In this document: positions 30,448 through 43,699 of the stretch, piece by piece | Numbering within the stretch: position 1 is the first letter of the stretch | Layout of the letters: each line of letters opens with the position of its first letter | The notes under the pieces: model-generated | Database searches by the model: none | What the model saw: only the letters and a program-made list of their open reading frames with translations | Told to the model about the DNA's origin: nothing | From: Tetradesmus obliquus | Lineage: Eukaryota; Chlorophyta; Chlorophyceae; Sphaeropleales; Scenedesmaceae | Length of the DNA: 64,000 nucleotides | Direction: 5' to 3' | Assembly (NCBI GenBank): GCA_030272155.1 | Contig: CP126202.1 | Span: forward strand, 2,232,001 to 2,296,000 | Program-made: the position numbers and the translations under genes

Positions 30448-33400
30448 AGATTTTGATGTGTTGAAGCCGCAGCCAGGCTGCTTGATGCTTTCCAGAAGCA
30501 GCAGGCGGCGCACAAGGCCAGGCACAGAGACAGCCTGCACAGCACATGGCAGATGATGCGCAAACAGGTACCATGCGGTCAACACAAAAACCTTGCACGA
30601 TGGTGTTGCCAAACATTGATATGACATCATCAACTTGAGCACGGAGCTGGGTTCCTATGTCAGGACCGCTGAAGATAATCAACGCATGCAAACAGACGTA
30701 CATCAGTTACATCGATGTAAGGGGAGCTGAAGGCGCACCTGGCAAAGTGGCGCCCGCAAAGCTCGTGGCTGCTGCTGCAGCTGCTGCTGCAAGTGGCCGC
30801 CCTTTGCAGCTGGCTGCGGCAGAAGACTGCAGATCGACAGCAGCAGCAACGGCATCAAGGTCAGCATCTGCAGGTTGAGCTCAGTTATTATTAACAAAAA
30901 CAAACACGTGACTGTTGCCAGGCTGACAGCATCTACCTAGTAGTTGAAACATCCAGTGTAATCTCTTATGTAGCAAAATGACAGGTGCCGTCCTTGTAGC
31001 AGAGTTGCAAACAAACCCTTTGCAACGCTGATACAAGGACAGCACCTGTCAAGCTTGATCAAAAACAACTGCAACACTTGATGCATGGTGATATCACTCA
31101 AAACCTACACACAAACAATCCTCTAGCTCTGCATCTTTTGCACACACACCATCGGTTGATGTCTTGTCTACCCTTCAGCTGCAGCTCCTGCAGTGCTGCA
31201 ATGCTCAGACTTTGCCGGTCCCTTGGCTGCAGCAGCGCCGCACAGCGCTGCTCAGCACCCCATGGCTCAACTAAAGCAGCCACACAATCAACGCAGCACG
31301 TGTGTACAGCCGCAGCCAAGCTTTAGCCAAAACCCCACACCATCCAAAACTGGCTCCTGCACCCTTCACCAACAACACTATTTTCACTCTCCAACCACTT
31401 ACTTCTTGATGTTTTGCATGCCAGCTAGCTGCAGCTTTTGCAGCGCTGCACTGCTCAGCACCTTCCAAGCGCCGGGCTGCATCAGCGCTGCTCAGCGCCC
31501 CTTGGCTTATCTCAACCAAGGCAGCCATGTTATCATTACAAAAGCGAGGACAACTGCAATCAAACCTAATTCAAGGCAACACACCATGCCAAAACCCTTC
31601 AGTAGCATCCCCCTTGTCACTTTTCAACCACTTACTTCATGATGTTTTGCCTGCCAGCTAGCTGCAGCTTTTGCAGCGCTGCACTGCTCAGCACGTTCCA
31701 AGCGCCGGGCTGCATCAGCGCTGCTCAGCGCCCCCTGGCTTAGCTCAACCAAAGCAGCCATGTGATCATCACGAAAAGCGCGGGCAAACTATAATCAAGG
31801 CAACAAATCATGTCAAAATCTTTCAGCAATTTACCCATTGTCACTCCTTGTCCACTTACCGCTTGATGTCTTGCCTGCCAGCTAGCTGCAGCTCCTGATG
31901 TGCTGTGCTGCTCAGCACCTGCCAGTCCCCTGGCTGCGTCAGCCCTGCTGGTGGGCCCTGGCAGGCCAGCTGCTGCAGCTCCCCACTACATCAACAAGAC
32001 CGTCTATGTGACATATATAGGCAAGCTGCTAAAGAAGATTGCTTCAAGGAAACACATCCATTAAACCTTAAACCTGCAGCCTTCAGCAAGACTACTACAG
32101 TCACTCTAGACCTCTCACACTTACCTTTCAATGTCTTGCCTGCCGTGAAGCTGCAGTGTCTGAGCCGCTGCAATGATCAGACTTTGCCAGTCCGCTGCCT
32201 GCTTCAGCGCTGCTGGTGGGCCCTGGCAGGCCAGCTGCTGCAGCTCCCCACTAGATCAACAAGACATATATAGGCAAACTGCAAAGACAATTGCTTCAAA
32301 AAAAACGCATCCCTTGAACTTTCAACCTGCAGCCTTCAGCAAGACCACTACAGTCACTCGAGATCTCTCACACTTACCCTTCAATGTCTCGCCTGCCGTG
32401 AAGCTGCAGCGCCTGAGCCGCTGCAATGATCAGACTTTGCCAGTCCCCCGGCTGCATCAGTGCAGCTGATGGGCCCTGGCGGGCCAGCTGCTGCAGCTCC
32501 CCACTTGATCAACATGACATATATAGGCAAACTGCAAAAGAAACTTGCTTCAAAGAAACGCATCCCTTGACCTTCAAACCTGCAGCTTTCAGCAAGACCA
32601 CTGCAGTCACTCTAAGCCTCTCACACTTACCCTTCAATGCCTTGCCTGCCGTGAAGCTGCAGTGCCTGAGCCGCTGCAATGATCAGACTTTGCCAGTCCC
32701 CTGGCTGCATCAGCGCTGCTGGTGGGCCCTGGCGGGGCAGCTGCTGCAGCTCCCCACTTGATCAACATGACATACATATAGGCAAACTGCCAGCGAAATC
32801 GCTTCAAGGAAACGCATCCCTTAAACTTCACACCTAAAGCCTTCAGCAAGACCACTGCAGTCACTCGAGATCTCTCACACTTACCCTTCAATGTCTCGCC
32901 TGCCGTGAAGCTGCAGCGCCTGAGCCGCTGCAATGATCAGACTTTGCCAGTCCCCCGGCTGCATCAGTGCAGCTGATGGGCCCTGGTGGGCCAGCTGCTG
33001 CAGCTCCCCACTTGATCAACATGACATATATAGGCAAACTGCAAAAGAAACTTGCTTCAAAGAAACGCATCCCTTGACCTTCAAACCTGCAGCTTTCAGC
33101 AAGACCACTGCAGTCACTCTAAGCCTCTCACACTTACCCTTCAATGCCTTGCCTGCCGTGAAGCTGCAGTGCCTGAGCCGCTGCAATGATCAGACTTTGC
33201 CAGTCCCCTGGCTGCATCAGCGCTGCTGGTGGGCCCTGGCGGGGCAGCTGCTGCAGCTCCCCACTTGATCAACATGACATACATATAGGCAAACTGCCAG
33301 CGAAATCGCTTCAAGGAAACGCATCCCTTAAACTTCACACCTAAAGCCTTCAGCAAGACCACTGCAGTCACTCGAGATCTCTCACACTTACCCTTCAATG

Positions 33401-36400
33401 TCTCGCCTGCCGTGAAGCTGCAGCGCCTGAGCCGCTGCAATGATCAGACTTTGCCAGTCCCCCGGCTGCATCAGTGCAGCTGATGGGCCCTGGTGGGCCA
33501 GCTGCTGCAGCTCCCCACTTGATCAACATGACATATATAGGCAAACTGCAAAAGAAACTTGCTTCAAAGAAACGCATCCCTTGACCTTCAAACCTGCAGC
33601 TTTCAGCAAGACCACTGCAGTCACTCTAAGCCTCTCACACTTACCCTTCAATGCCTTGCCTGCCGTGAAGCTGCAGTGCCTGAGCCGCTGCAATGATCAG
33701 ACTTTGCCAGTCCCCTGGCTGCATCAGCGCTGCTGGTGGGCCCTGGCGGGGCAGCTGCTGCAGCTCCCCACTTGATCAACATGACATACATATAGGCAAA
33801 CTGCCAGCGAAATCGCTTCAAGGAAACGCATCCCTTAAACTTCACACCTAAAGCCTTCAGCAAGACCACTGCAGTCACTCGAGATCTCTCACACTTACCC
33901 TTCAATGTCTCGCCTGCCGTGAAGCTGCAGCGCCTGAGCCGCTGCAATGATCAGACTTTGCCAGTCCCCCGGCTGCATCAGTGCAGCTGATGGGCCCTGG
34001 TGGGCCAGCTGCTGCAGCTCCCCACTTGATCAACATGACATATATAGGCAAACTGCAAAAGAAACTTGCTTCAAAGAAACGCATCCCTTGACCTTCAAAC
34101 CTGCAGCTTTCAGCAAGACCACTGCAGTCACTCTAAGCCTCTCACACTTACCCTTCAATGCCTTGCCTGCCGTGAAGCTGCAGTGCCTGAGCCGCTGCAA
34201 TGATCAGACTTTGCCAGTCCCCTGGCTGCATCAGCGCTGCTGGTGGGCCCTGGCGGGGCAGCTGCTGCAGCTCCCCACTTGATCAACATGACATACATAT
34301 AGGCAAACTGCCAGCGAAATCGCTTCAAGGAAACGCATCCCTTAAACTTCACACCTAAAGCCTTCAGCAAGACCACTGCAGTCACTCGAGATCTCTCACA
34401 CTTACCCTTCAATGTCTTGCCTGCCGTGAAGCTGCAGCGCCTGAGCCGCAGCAATGATCAGCACCTGCCAGTCCGCTGCCTGCATCAGCGCTGCTGGTGG
34501 GCCCTGGCGGGCCAGCTGCTGAAGCTCCGCTGCAACACAGCTTGCTGAGCCACACACAACACGCAAGCTGTTACTGCTGCTGCTGCTGCTGCTGACGTCT
34601 TGCTTGCTGAATGATATTCTTGACGCAGCAGGATCAGCAGGATAGACGTGGCCGCCATTTCCTGAAAATGATGCAGTATAAACATAGCCAGGGTGGCCGC
34701 AATGCTGGCACGTCTGCTTCGCCGCCGTGTCAGCGCTACCGACGCGTGGCCGGCTGCTGCTGCTGCTGCCTCTGTATCCCAATCCTCCACCCATGCCTTC
34801 CTTCCAGTCCAATGCAGCCCTTGCAAATGCACCAAAGCTCACACAGCGGGGCGGCAGTTGCTGCTGCAGGCAATGCATGGCAGCACAGGCAGCAGGGCGA
34901 GCCGCCAGCAGCAGCTGCCAGAGCACGTGCTGAGCTGCAGCCTCACTGCTGCTGCTGCTGCTGCTGCTGCCGCTGCCGTGTGGTACGCTCAATGCAGCTC
35001 CTGCTGCTGCTGCAGCTGCTTCCTTCTGCTCAGATTCACTACTGAGCAGCTCAGCCAGCCTGCCACGTGCCAGGGCAGCATTAGGTTGCATGCAACTCCC
35101 AGCTGCAGCAGCAGCATGAGCATCGCTGCTGCTGCTGACGCCCATAACATCTCTGCGAGCTGCCCAGCCCCCTGACCTACTGTATCCATCCCCATTCCTG
35201 CTGCTGATGCCAACTGGGCCCTCATGCTTGCCGCCAGTGTAGCACAGCACGGAAGCCAGCTTCAAGCAATCACTCGCGCCAAGCTGCAGTGCTTGCCGTA
35301 CCACCCGATGCTGCTCTGAGCCAGCACTGCTCAACAGGTCCGCCTGCTGCTGTGCATCATCATCTCCGTCATCTGTTTCCTTATCTTTTTCTGCTGCTGC
35401 TGCTGCTGCTTCTGCAGCAGCAGCACGCCCCAACACACCACTTGGCAGCTGCAGGCCCATCCCCTGCAGGATGCTCAGCCCAGCAGCAGCAATGCAGCGT
35501 GCAGAGAGCAGCAGCATCTGCTGCTGCCCACACACCAACTCCACATGCAGCCCTGCTGCCTTGGCCTGCTCTAGCAATGTGAGAGCAGGCAAACAGGCAG
35601 CAGAAGCCTTGTTGAAATCCTGCAAGCCACTGCTGCTGCTGCCGCTGCTGAAGGAGGGTTTGAAGACCCTTCTGCTGCTGTTTGCCAGCAGCCGTCGCGG
35701 CCAGCCCTGCACGCGTGCTGCTGCTGCCACGTCCGCGTCTTGCTGCTGCTGCCTTGCTTCCTGATGCGCATCTACAATCCTGCACATTGTGTTGTCCAGG
35801 AAAGCATATGCACTGTGGAGTGCATGCTTCATTGGCTGCAGATCATCCTGCTGCTGCTGCTGCCGCTGCTGAATGCTTGCTATGCTGGAGCGCACCTCTG
35901 CCTCTGCCTCTCCGAGGGCTTGCTTCTGCGCCTCATAATCTAGCCATGACAGCTGCTTAGCTTTGAGCCGGCCCAGCAGCTGCTGCCGCTGCTGCCACTG
36001 CAGCTCCAAAGCCTGATTCTTACAGCTTGCCACATAATCAGCCTCAAACCCCAACTGCTGCTCCACAGCATCCCAGAGACAACACGCATGCAGACTGAGC
36101 AGCCAGCAGGGGCGTAGCCGCTCCTGCAGGTCAAAAATGCCCAGCTGCTGCTCCTTCCGCAGCAGCTGCAGCTCATTTGACCACCGCATCAGCTGATCCA
36201 GATCATCCTTCCTGTCAGCAAACAGCTGAGCCACCGTCGCTCCATACACGCCGGCTGCCTGCAGGAAAGCGTCGCAGCCGGCGGCGGCTGCAGCCGCCTT
36301 TCCTGCAAGCTCGGCGGCGCTTTCCTGCAAGCGCGCTGACTCAGCCAGCAACTGTCCTATCTGCTGGCTCAAGGCTGTCTCTACAGCAGCTAGCAGCAGT

Positions 36401-38680
36401 TGCAGTGACCCAGGAGGAGCCACCTGGCTCCATCTGTGAGGCTCCACCGGGTTCAATCTGTTCAATGATGCTACTGCTGCTGCGCTGCTGCTGCTGCTGC
36501 TGATGCTACTGGTGCTGTTGTCAGTGACCGCGGTGTTGCTGTCACCAGACACAGCGCTGGCAGCTTGCAGGAACTTCTCGAATCTTGCAAACGCTGCCTG
36601 GTGGGCTGCCAGCGGCCCTGCCAGCTGCTCCCTCCAGTGCTGCAAGTGATGCTTGACGAATCGAGCGTGCACAATGTGCAGTGCAGCAGCAGGCAGCGAC
36701 CAAGCTCCTGCACTGCTGCTGCTGGCTGCTGCATCAGGCAAAGCGCTGCGCACAGCTGATAGCAGCATGGTCTGCGCATCTGTAAGTGTGCTGATGCCTG
36801 AAGCATCGTGCTCCAGTGCTGCCTCCTCGGCTTCTGGCAAAGCTGCTTGCAGCAGATGCAGTAGCATGCTGTGGTGCTGCTGCTCCTGCTGATTGTCTGG
36901 CTGCTCCTGCTGATCTTCTGGTTGCATCAAGTCAACTACCTGCTGCAGCAGTGACAGCAGGCTTTGTAGCTCATGCTGCTGCAGCTCCAGCCTACTCTGG
37001 AGTACTGTTGCGCTCATTGAATCTGCCTCTGCTGTCGCTGCTGCTGCGGTTGTAGAGCCATGTTGCCACGGGAATCTGGCCAATGCTGCTCGCACCAGCA
37101 GGACCGCAAGGCTGTGTGTAGCAGCAGCGCCTGCTGCTGCCACTGCCTCAGCAGACAAAGAAGCTATCAAACGTGCCGCGCCTGCTTTGCTGCTGCAGCT
37201 GCTGCTGCCGTCACTACTGCTGCTGCTGTTGCTGCTGCCGCAGAATCTATCAGCGTCCTCTGCATGATACGTAACGGCAAACTGCAAACCGTGTGGGAGC
37301 AGCTCGGTATCGCTCAGCAGCCAAACTGTTCCATCCTCATCTACTGAAACATCACCACTGCTGCTGCTGCTGCCGCTGCGTGTCTCACTGGCAGATCTGC
37401 CACCTGCTGCTGCTGCAGCAGGGCCAGCCTTCATAATTGCGTAGTGTGCTGTGTATGCCTGCCTGCCGCATGCAGCTGCGTAACAAGCCTCAATACCAAG
37501 CAGCAGCTCTTGGATATCAACACACTGCTGCACCAGCTGCGCTGCAGCAGCAGCATCAAAGCCGGCAAGATGCTGCAGCAGTGACTTCAAGCACTGCTCC
37601 TCCCACTTCACCCTGACTCCTAAGCTACAGCTGCTGCTGCTGCTGCTGCTGTGGTCAGCATCCTCTGCAGTTTGCTCTGCTGCTGCTAGAGCCCTCCAGT
37701 ACATCAGCACTGCTTCATCACTGCATGCCGACAAGTCGAGCAGCTGCAGCAGCGCCATGTGCAGATCACCAGGCAGAAGCTGCCCTTGCGGCACTGCAGC
37801 AATGGCCTGTTTCAGCTCTGACCAGAACTGCTGCTGATCTGCTGGCGGCCGCTGCCGCAGCTGCTGCAGCTGCTGCTGCTGGACCAGCAGCAGCAGAGAC
37901 CGTATGCTGGACACTCCAAGCAGCTCTGCTAGGTCTGGCACATCCATCACAGCTGACAGGTAGGGGTCTGGTGCAGCACTGTGACCATGAATGCCGCTGT
38001 CATTTTCAACATTGTTCCTGCTGCACTCACTGCTGCTGCTGTTGCCGCTTGCAGTGCCAGAACCCCAGCTGACGCTGCCAGAGTGTGTCGCTGACAGTGT
38101 ATTGAAGACAATTTCGATATCAGGTGCTTCACAGTCGCTTGCTTCCTCCTGCTCTGAGGCTGCACCTGCCAAAGCTGCTGCTGCTGCTGCTTCACCTTCA
38201 CCTGCATCTGCATCTGCATCTGCATCTGCATGAAACTCATCTTCCTCCAGTTGCTCATCTGATGGCTCATCTGAACTGCCTGAGTCAACAGAGTGCCAAG
38301 ACAGGGACCCTGGGCCCCGCTGCTGCTGCTGCTGCTGCTGCTGCTGTGCAGCAGCAGCTGCCAGTGCTGCCAGCCGCTGCCGCAGCTCCACTGCTGCTTG
38401 CGGCTGCTGCTGCTTGCGCTCTGCTGCCAGCACTGTTACAAAGCCCTGAACCCCTTGCAGCACTGCTTGCATTGCCGCAGGATCAAGACCCAACACACCT
38501 GGGCTAGTGGCAGGGTTGCAGCTGGCGTTGATGGTGGGCTTTATGGCCGGGTTGATGGTGGGGTTTATGGCTGGTGGTTGAGGGTTCAGCGTTCTGCCTG
38601 CAGGAGGCTTTAGACAGTTGGCTGAAGGAGCTGCAGCCTGCTGCTGCTGCTGCTGCTGGTAGTGCTGTGGAGATGCAGCA

Positions 38681-38712
<32 letters not shown>

Positions 38713-39714
38713 GTGCATTGGCAGCAGCATAGCCACCAGTGAAGCTTGCAGCTTGCATTGCTGGCTGGACAGGAAGCTTTCAGACAGAACCATGCTGCAA
38801 GCAGGCGGGCAGACGGGCAAACGGACAGTTTGGCAGGCAAGTTGGCAGGTGCGCGTGGTCAAACCATCTGCCAAACATTTTTAAAGGCCCCATTTTCACG
38901 CACACTGTTGCACCTCTGCAGCTCATGCAAAGGTGTTGTTTGCGCAGAAGTCATGCTGCTGGCACAACACACCGAGCTTCAGATGTGCATGGCCAGCTCG
39001 ACCATGCTGCACAAACATGGTGGGCACCGCTCAGGGCAGCAGCCTGCTTTAAACGCGCATCTACCCCAATCTTTACCATGTGAGTGCCGGCTTCATACAG
39101 CTGCAGTGCAAACACAGCACAGCTCCTGCTGCTGCTGCTGCTGCTGCTGCTGAAGAGCTCACCTGCTGCCTGTCTGCTCCAGGTCATGCAGTGCTGCTGC
39201 AGCCATGCTGGCAAGACACTGCTGCAGAGGCTGCCAGGCAACAGGCAGCGCAACACTGCTGCTGCTGCTGCTGCTGCTGCTGTGATTAGTGGCTGGGTCA
39301 GAGTGTGCTGTTGCTGCTGCTGTGATGTCTTTCACGAGAAGCGTAGCCACTTGTGTTGGCAGGTGTATAGAGCCGTTCTGCTGCTGTTGGTGCTGGCTGG
39401 TGTCTGTTGCATTGCTGCTGGTGAAGGCAGCGCTGCTGCTGCTGCTGCTGTTGCTGCTGGCAAGAACTTGCCGCACAGCAGCCAGCAGTGAAGCAGCAGG
39501 GGTGCAGTCAACTCCACTGCTGCTGCTGCTGCTGCTGGAAGGGTTGGTGATGGCTGTTGACATGCTGGCACCTTGGCTGTTTTTGAAGTCAGGCCAGGCG
39601 CGTAACCGCTGGCAGAACTGATTGTCAAAATGATTCTGCAGCTGCCTCCAGGCTCCTGCTGCTGTTGCTGTTGCCGCTGCTGCCCCTGCTGCTGGTGCGT
39701 CCACGTTGCCGAAA

Positions 39715-39758
<44 letters not shown>

Positions 39759-39907
39759 GGCAGAGGTGGTGGTGCTGTTGGCGGTGAAATGTGATGAAAG
39801 GTTTCCGAATGCTGCTGCCATGAGCAGATCATATGCTGCATGGTGGTGCGGGGTGTCTGGCAGTCCGGCAGCTGCTGCTGTAGGGGTACTGTTGCTACAG
39901 AAGCAAC

Positions 39908-39986
<79 letters not shown>

Positions 39987-40765
39987 GCAGCAGCAGCAGC
40001 AGCAGCAAAAGATGCAAGGGTTAGGGCTGGCTTGATCAAGGCTGTACTGCTGCAACATGCACATTAAAACTAACAAGCTTACCACACGCTCTGAGAGCCT
40101 CAAACAACACAAGCTCACTGGGTGGAGTAGGCAGGAGGCACAGAACTGACGTATCAATGCCCAATCACTGGTTTGTGTTGGTGTACAGTGCTAAGGCGCT
40201 TGGCCACCCGCTTACCTGTCCCCTGCAGCACCTGGCGGCAGCAGCAGCCCGCGCATAACATCAGCCAGCAGCCAAGCCCTCTCAGCAGCATCCAAGCCCA
40301 GCCAGCAGATGCCAGCCAGGCACCTCAACATTGCAGCTGCCATGGTCAAAGCGGTTGACCAACACACTCTGCAGCCTACAAAATCCATGCGAAACGCACG
40401 GAGCTGCATCACCTAATCGTTGACAACTCGTGATTCGGCACTGAGCCATCCCCTCACCTATCCGCAGCAGCAGGCGGCAGCAGCAGCCCGAGTGCAACAT
40501 CAGCCATCAGGCAAGCCCTCTCAGCAGCATCCAGCCCAGTCAGGAGCTGCCAGCCGGGCAGCACTTCTGACACCTCAGTACTGCCTGCTGCTGCTGCTGC
40601 TGGAAGAGACTGCAGGGTGTGTTGGTCAACCGCTGTGACCAGGGCGGCTGCTTCAGCATAAGGCAGCAGCTGCTGCACAGCAGACACCAGGGGTTGGTTG
40701 CCAATTAGCCCTGCAAATCCCTGCAGGCAGCAGCGGCAGCAGCAGCAGCAGCAGGAGCAGCAGCA

Positions 40766-40796
<31 letters not shown>

Positions 40797-41621
40797 GCAG
40801 CGCATGGCAGTAGCAAGATTTTCAGAGCCTGTCCTGCAAAGCTGTACGTCATCCCTGGCCCTAGCCGTTGTAATATTGCTGTGAGAGAGGATAGTAACAT
40901 GTGGGTCCTGGCACCATCTTAGATGGTTTGAGCCACAACAAGTTGCACACATGGTCTGTCTTTGTGCATCACATGCTTGGCACAGCTACAGCACAGTCAG
41001 CACCCAAAAACAACTTGCTGTCAAGGCAAGCTTCTGTCCAACAGTAGCTGGCAGGACGGCGTGCAGTGGCCGTGTTCCTTGCAGGAAGAGCTCGCAGGAC
41101 AGCTTGCAGGAAAGCTTGCTTTCCAACAGAAGCTTGTAGATTCTTGCAGGAAAGCAGCAAAAGTGTCGCCAAGGCTTGCAGGAAGACTCTCCTCACACCT
41201 TTGGCTTGCAGGAAAGGGCCAGCAGGCTCTGCACTTGAGCCAGCGCCTCACTCACAGCCAGCTGGCTGCCAAACTGCTGCGGATCTACCCAGCATGGTGG
41301 CGCTGCTGCTGCTGCTGCTGCTGCTGCTGACTTGCTGTTGGCATTCAGCAGCTGGCTGGGAGCCGTGCGAGCTTGACCTGCGGTGCTGCTTGCAGGAACA
41401 CTGCTGGCTGGCTGTGCTGTGAGTCGCTGCTGCTGCTGCTGCCGCTGCAGGAAATGCTGCAGCAGCATGGGAGTTAGGCCCTGCAGGGGTTCGCCGCTGC
41501 TGCTGGCTGCTGCTGCTGCTTCGTGCAAGGCATGAAGGTCTATACCTTGCTCCTGCAGAGCATGCAGGGCTGTTTGCGACAGCAGCATGGTCATGCAAGC
41601 GAGAGCAGCAGAATGAAACAT
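29363..41621 (-). CDS. Very large Gln/Ala/Ser-rich protein with amplified 42-residue repeat exon, uncharacterised
   Basis: Phase-consistent exons are 39894-39163, 38794-34406 (4.39 kb, 1462 codons), ten 126-bp cassettes (34277 down to 31860), 30668-30572, 30534-29867 and 29513-29363 (stop). Upstream exons near 41600-41199 and 40740-40458 are likely, the latter ending in phase 2 to match 39894, but the 5' end is unresolved. The big exon alternates homopolymer runs with helical stretches, for example FLQAAGVYGATVAQLFADRK and WLLSLHACCLWDAVEQQLGF. It also has an acidic region with Asp-Ala repeats near 38210 and a possible zinc site (CQHCGHPGY ... CGSASC) near its end. I considered several giant families and could support none. 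An intracellular scaffold is possible but not shown. Confidence 0.65.
31140..31800 (-). repeat. Three decayed relatives of the 126-bp cassette
   Basis: Copies end near 31150, 31395 and 31630 (minus donor side). They keep the LQLAGRQNI-like end and a GTAAGTGG donor (two of three), but in-frame stops or missing in-phase acceptors separate them from the active type. The copy ending near 31152 (SLSIAALQELQLKGRQDIN) could still splice in phase 2 into the 30668 exon. Confidence 0.65.
31860..34277 (-). repeat. Ten in-phase 126-bp cassette exons; 507-bp higher-order tandem repeat
   Basis: Exons at 34152-34277, 33899-34024, 33645-33770, 33392-33517, 33138-33263, 32885-33010, 32631-32756, 32378-32503, 32125-32250 and 31860-31985. 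Each starts after atcaag or gtag, enters with one base, ends in phase 2 and uses a GTAAGT donor, so any number can be included without a frameshift. Each encodes 42 residues like GELQQLxRQGPxAALMQPGD, then WQSLIIAAAQALQLHGR and an IEG end. An eleventh copy closes the big upstream exon. Period is about 253.5 bp. Two alternating subtypes make a 507-bp dimer whose three right-hand copies appear identical where I compared them. Confidence 0.9.
39906..39996 (-). repeat. CTG array (sense) upstream of the 39894 acceptor
   Basis: On the minus strand about 30 CTG units run to within about a dozen bases of the TTCTGTAG acceptor. This is the same arrangement as in U2SURP and the kinase gene. Confidence 0.85.
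40212..40390 (-). repeat. Frameshifted echo of the 40740-40458 exon tail
   Basis: It repeats PGWxLLxGLDAAERAxLxADV then GLLLPPxAA, ending at a donor (GGGACAG then GTAAGC). One inserted base at the Gly-Leu-Asp position breaks the frame relative to the neighbouring exon. Confidence 0.7.
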
Positions 41622-43665
41622 GACTCAGCTTCATGACTCAGATCAGCTGTGTTGTTGTGATGAATGCGGTCTTGACTGGCAACAGAGAAGGATGTGCAGC
41701 AGCTAGATGCCAAAGTCCTTGGGGCTGTCGTGCATGGGATGTTACCGCCACTGGCTGAGTTGCTGCTGTACCAGTGGGCTGCCAGACCACGCAATGGGTG
41801 GTGGCCCAGCCAGCATGTCACTGGTTAGCACAGACGACGAAATGATATGATCATGTGAGAGTCAAGTTTATGTCAAGCTGGCTTTCAGTGTATGCTGCTG
41901 CTAGTCTGTGTGCTGTAGCAGCGGTAGAGCACGCAGACCTAGCCTGGCAAGAAATTTTGAGCACACTTGAAACACAGCAGCACCACACAGGCATCTGTTC
42001 TTTGATTCTGCATCCCACCTGTTTCCAAGATCTGAACATAAGCGTCATCACTGCATGCGCTCCCTTGCTTTCTGCAGGCCTGCAGCAGCAGCTGCCTGAT
42101 AGGGTCCTGCTGCTGCTTGTCGTCCCTGCTTCCTTTTCCCGAGTGTTGCGTGTGCCGTGTGCTGCTCATGTTGCGCTTTGTACAAAATACGGTGAAGATC
42201 ACATGGGAATCAGGCGCAAGGACTGGCAAGGTGAGCGATCTTTGGCCTCGGACCAGAGAGCACTTCCGAAAAAGCAAAAGCGCGAATCACGTCAAATGAG
42301 AAGCCATCACGTCGCCTCTGCTGATCATCTTTCCTCAAATGAATGATGAAGGCTTAACGAACCAGCAGCGCGGGAGTTCCTGTCCACTGGTTTGATCGTG
42401 TCAGGCTGTCTTGCACCACCAGGGCGTGAGGTTCAGCTTCGAAAACTGTTATTTGCGCCACATGGCCACCGCAGTTCTTTTGCACAGATTAGAATGGATC
42501 ACATTTATTAATCACCCAGGAACATGACTGCTGCGTCCTGCACCAACACGCCAGCATGTCATGCTTGCAGTTCCACATGCTTTGTTATTCAAGACGTGCA
42601 TGTGCACAGTTGACTTGCCTCAACTGACCATATCCATACAGTTCATGTAAAATGTTACCTCCGACATCGAATGTGATGCCATTAGGCCCGCGCCGTGCTG
42701 GCTGCCGCCGTGTATGCTCAGTTGACATCACAGCAGGCCGGCCGCAACATCTGATAACACGTCGCAAGGCCAGTGCACAACTCAGTTGCTGAAAACAACA
42801 TGCACTGCGCCTGCCACCAGCAGCACAGCATTGCTGCTGCCTGCACTGGCTGGTGCCGCGTTACGGCATGGCCGCAGCAGCGGACACACTGGGTCAACTG
42901 CCTGCAAGCTGCAGCTGCTTACTGCTGCTGCAGACACCCACTGCCACTGCACTCAATGCTGAGCAGGCCGCCATGGCTGTGCATCACTGTATGCTGCAGC
43001 ATCGACTGTATCTAGTTTTCACATCCCATGCCCAAGCAGGCGGGCAAGCTGCAATCACCCTCCAAAGAATGCTCTGTTGCAGCTGCTGCAAAGGCATGCC
43101 GACTCTGCTGCTGAGGCTGGTTCCAGCGACGTGTCATTGACACGCAGCGAGCACGTGAGTGAGGGAACCTCTGACAGCACGTACTGCTGTGGTGCTGCTG
43201 CTGTGCTGCTGTGCTCAGATGCCTTACAGCCACATGTCTTCACACGCCGCCACACGTCGTCTGAGCTGCATCGTCAGCTGCCAGCAGGCGCAGCCAGCTC
43301 AAGCTCATGCTGATTGTAAGTCTGCTGTAGAGCTCCAAGCTAAGTGATTTGTTCCCTGCTAGACACAATAGCAGCAACTCCAGCAGTTGCTGCTGCTCCT
43401 GCTCTGGTGCCCATCCTCTCAGATGCAGCCGCAGCTAGCTTGCCCACAATCAAGCTGCTGTCAGTGAGAAGCTGCTGCTGCTGGCTGCTGCTGCCATCAG
43501 CAGTTGCCACGGCTGCAGCTGAAGCACGCTGCACTCCACCACTGCTGCTGCTGCCCCTGCTGCCGCTGCCGCCGCTGCTGCTGCTGCTCCATAGCGCTGA
43601 GCAGGGGCTGCCACGGCTGCAGCGGCAGCGTTCTTTGTTATATCATGGACCCCTGCCCTACTTAA

Positions 43666-43699
<34 letters not shown>

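Noticed and set aside
31860-34277. Satellite DNA without coding role
   Set aside because: Each period contains an exact 126-bp open exon with conserved splice sites in matching phase to the flanking exons.
29363-41621. SMG1 or another PIKK C-terminal region
   Set aside because: Giant size and helical blocks suggested it, but no kinase motifs and no FATC end were found. The chain ends in QDPKISR.
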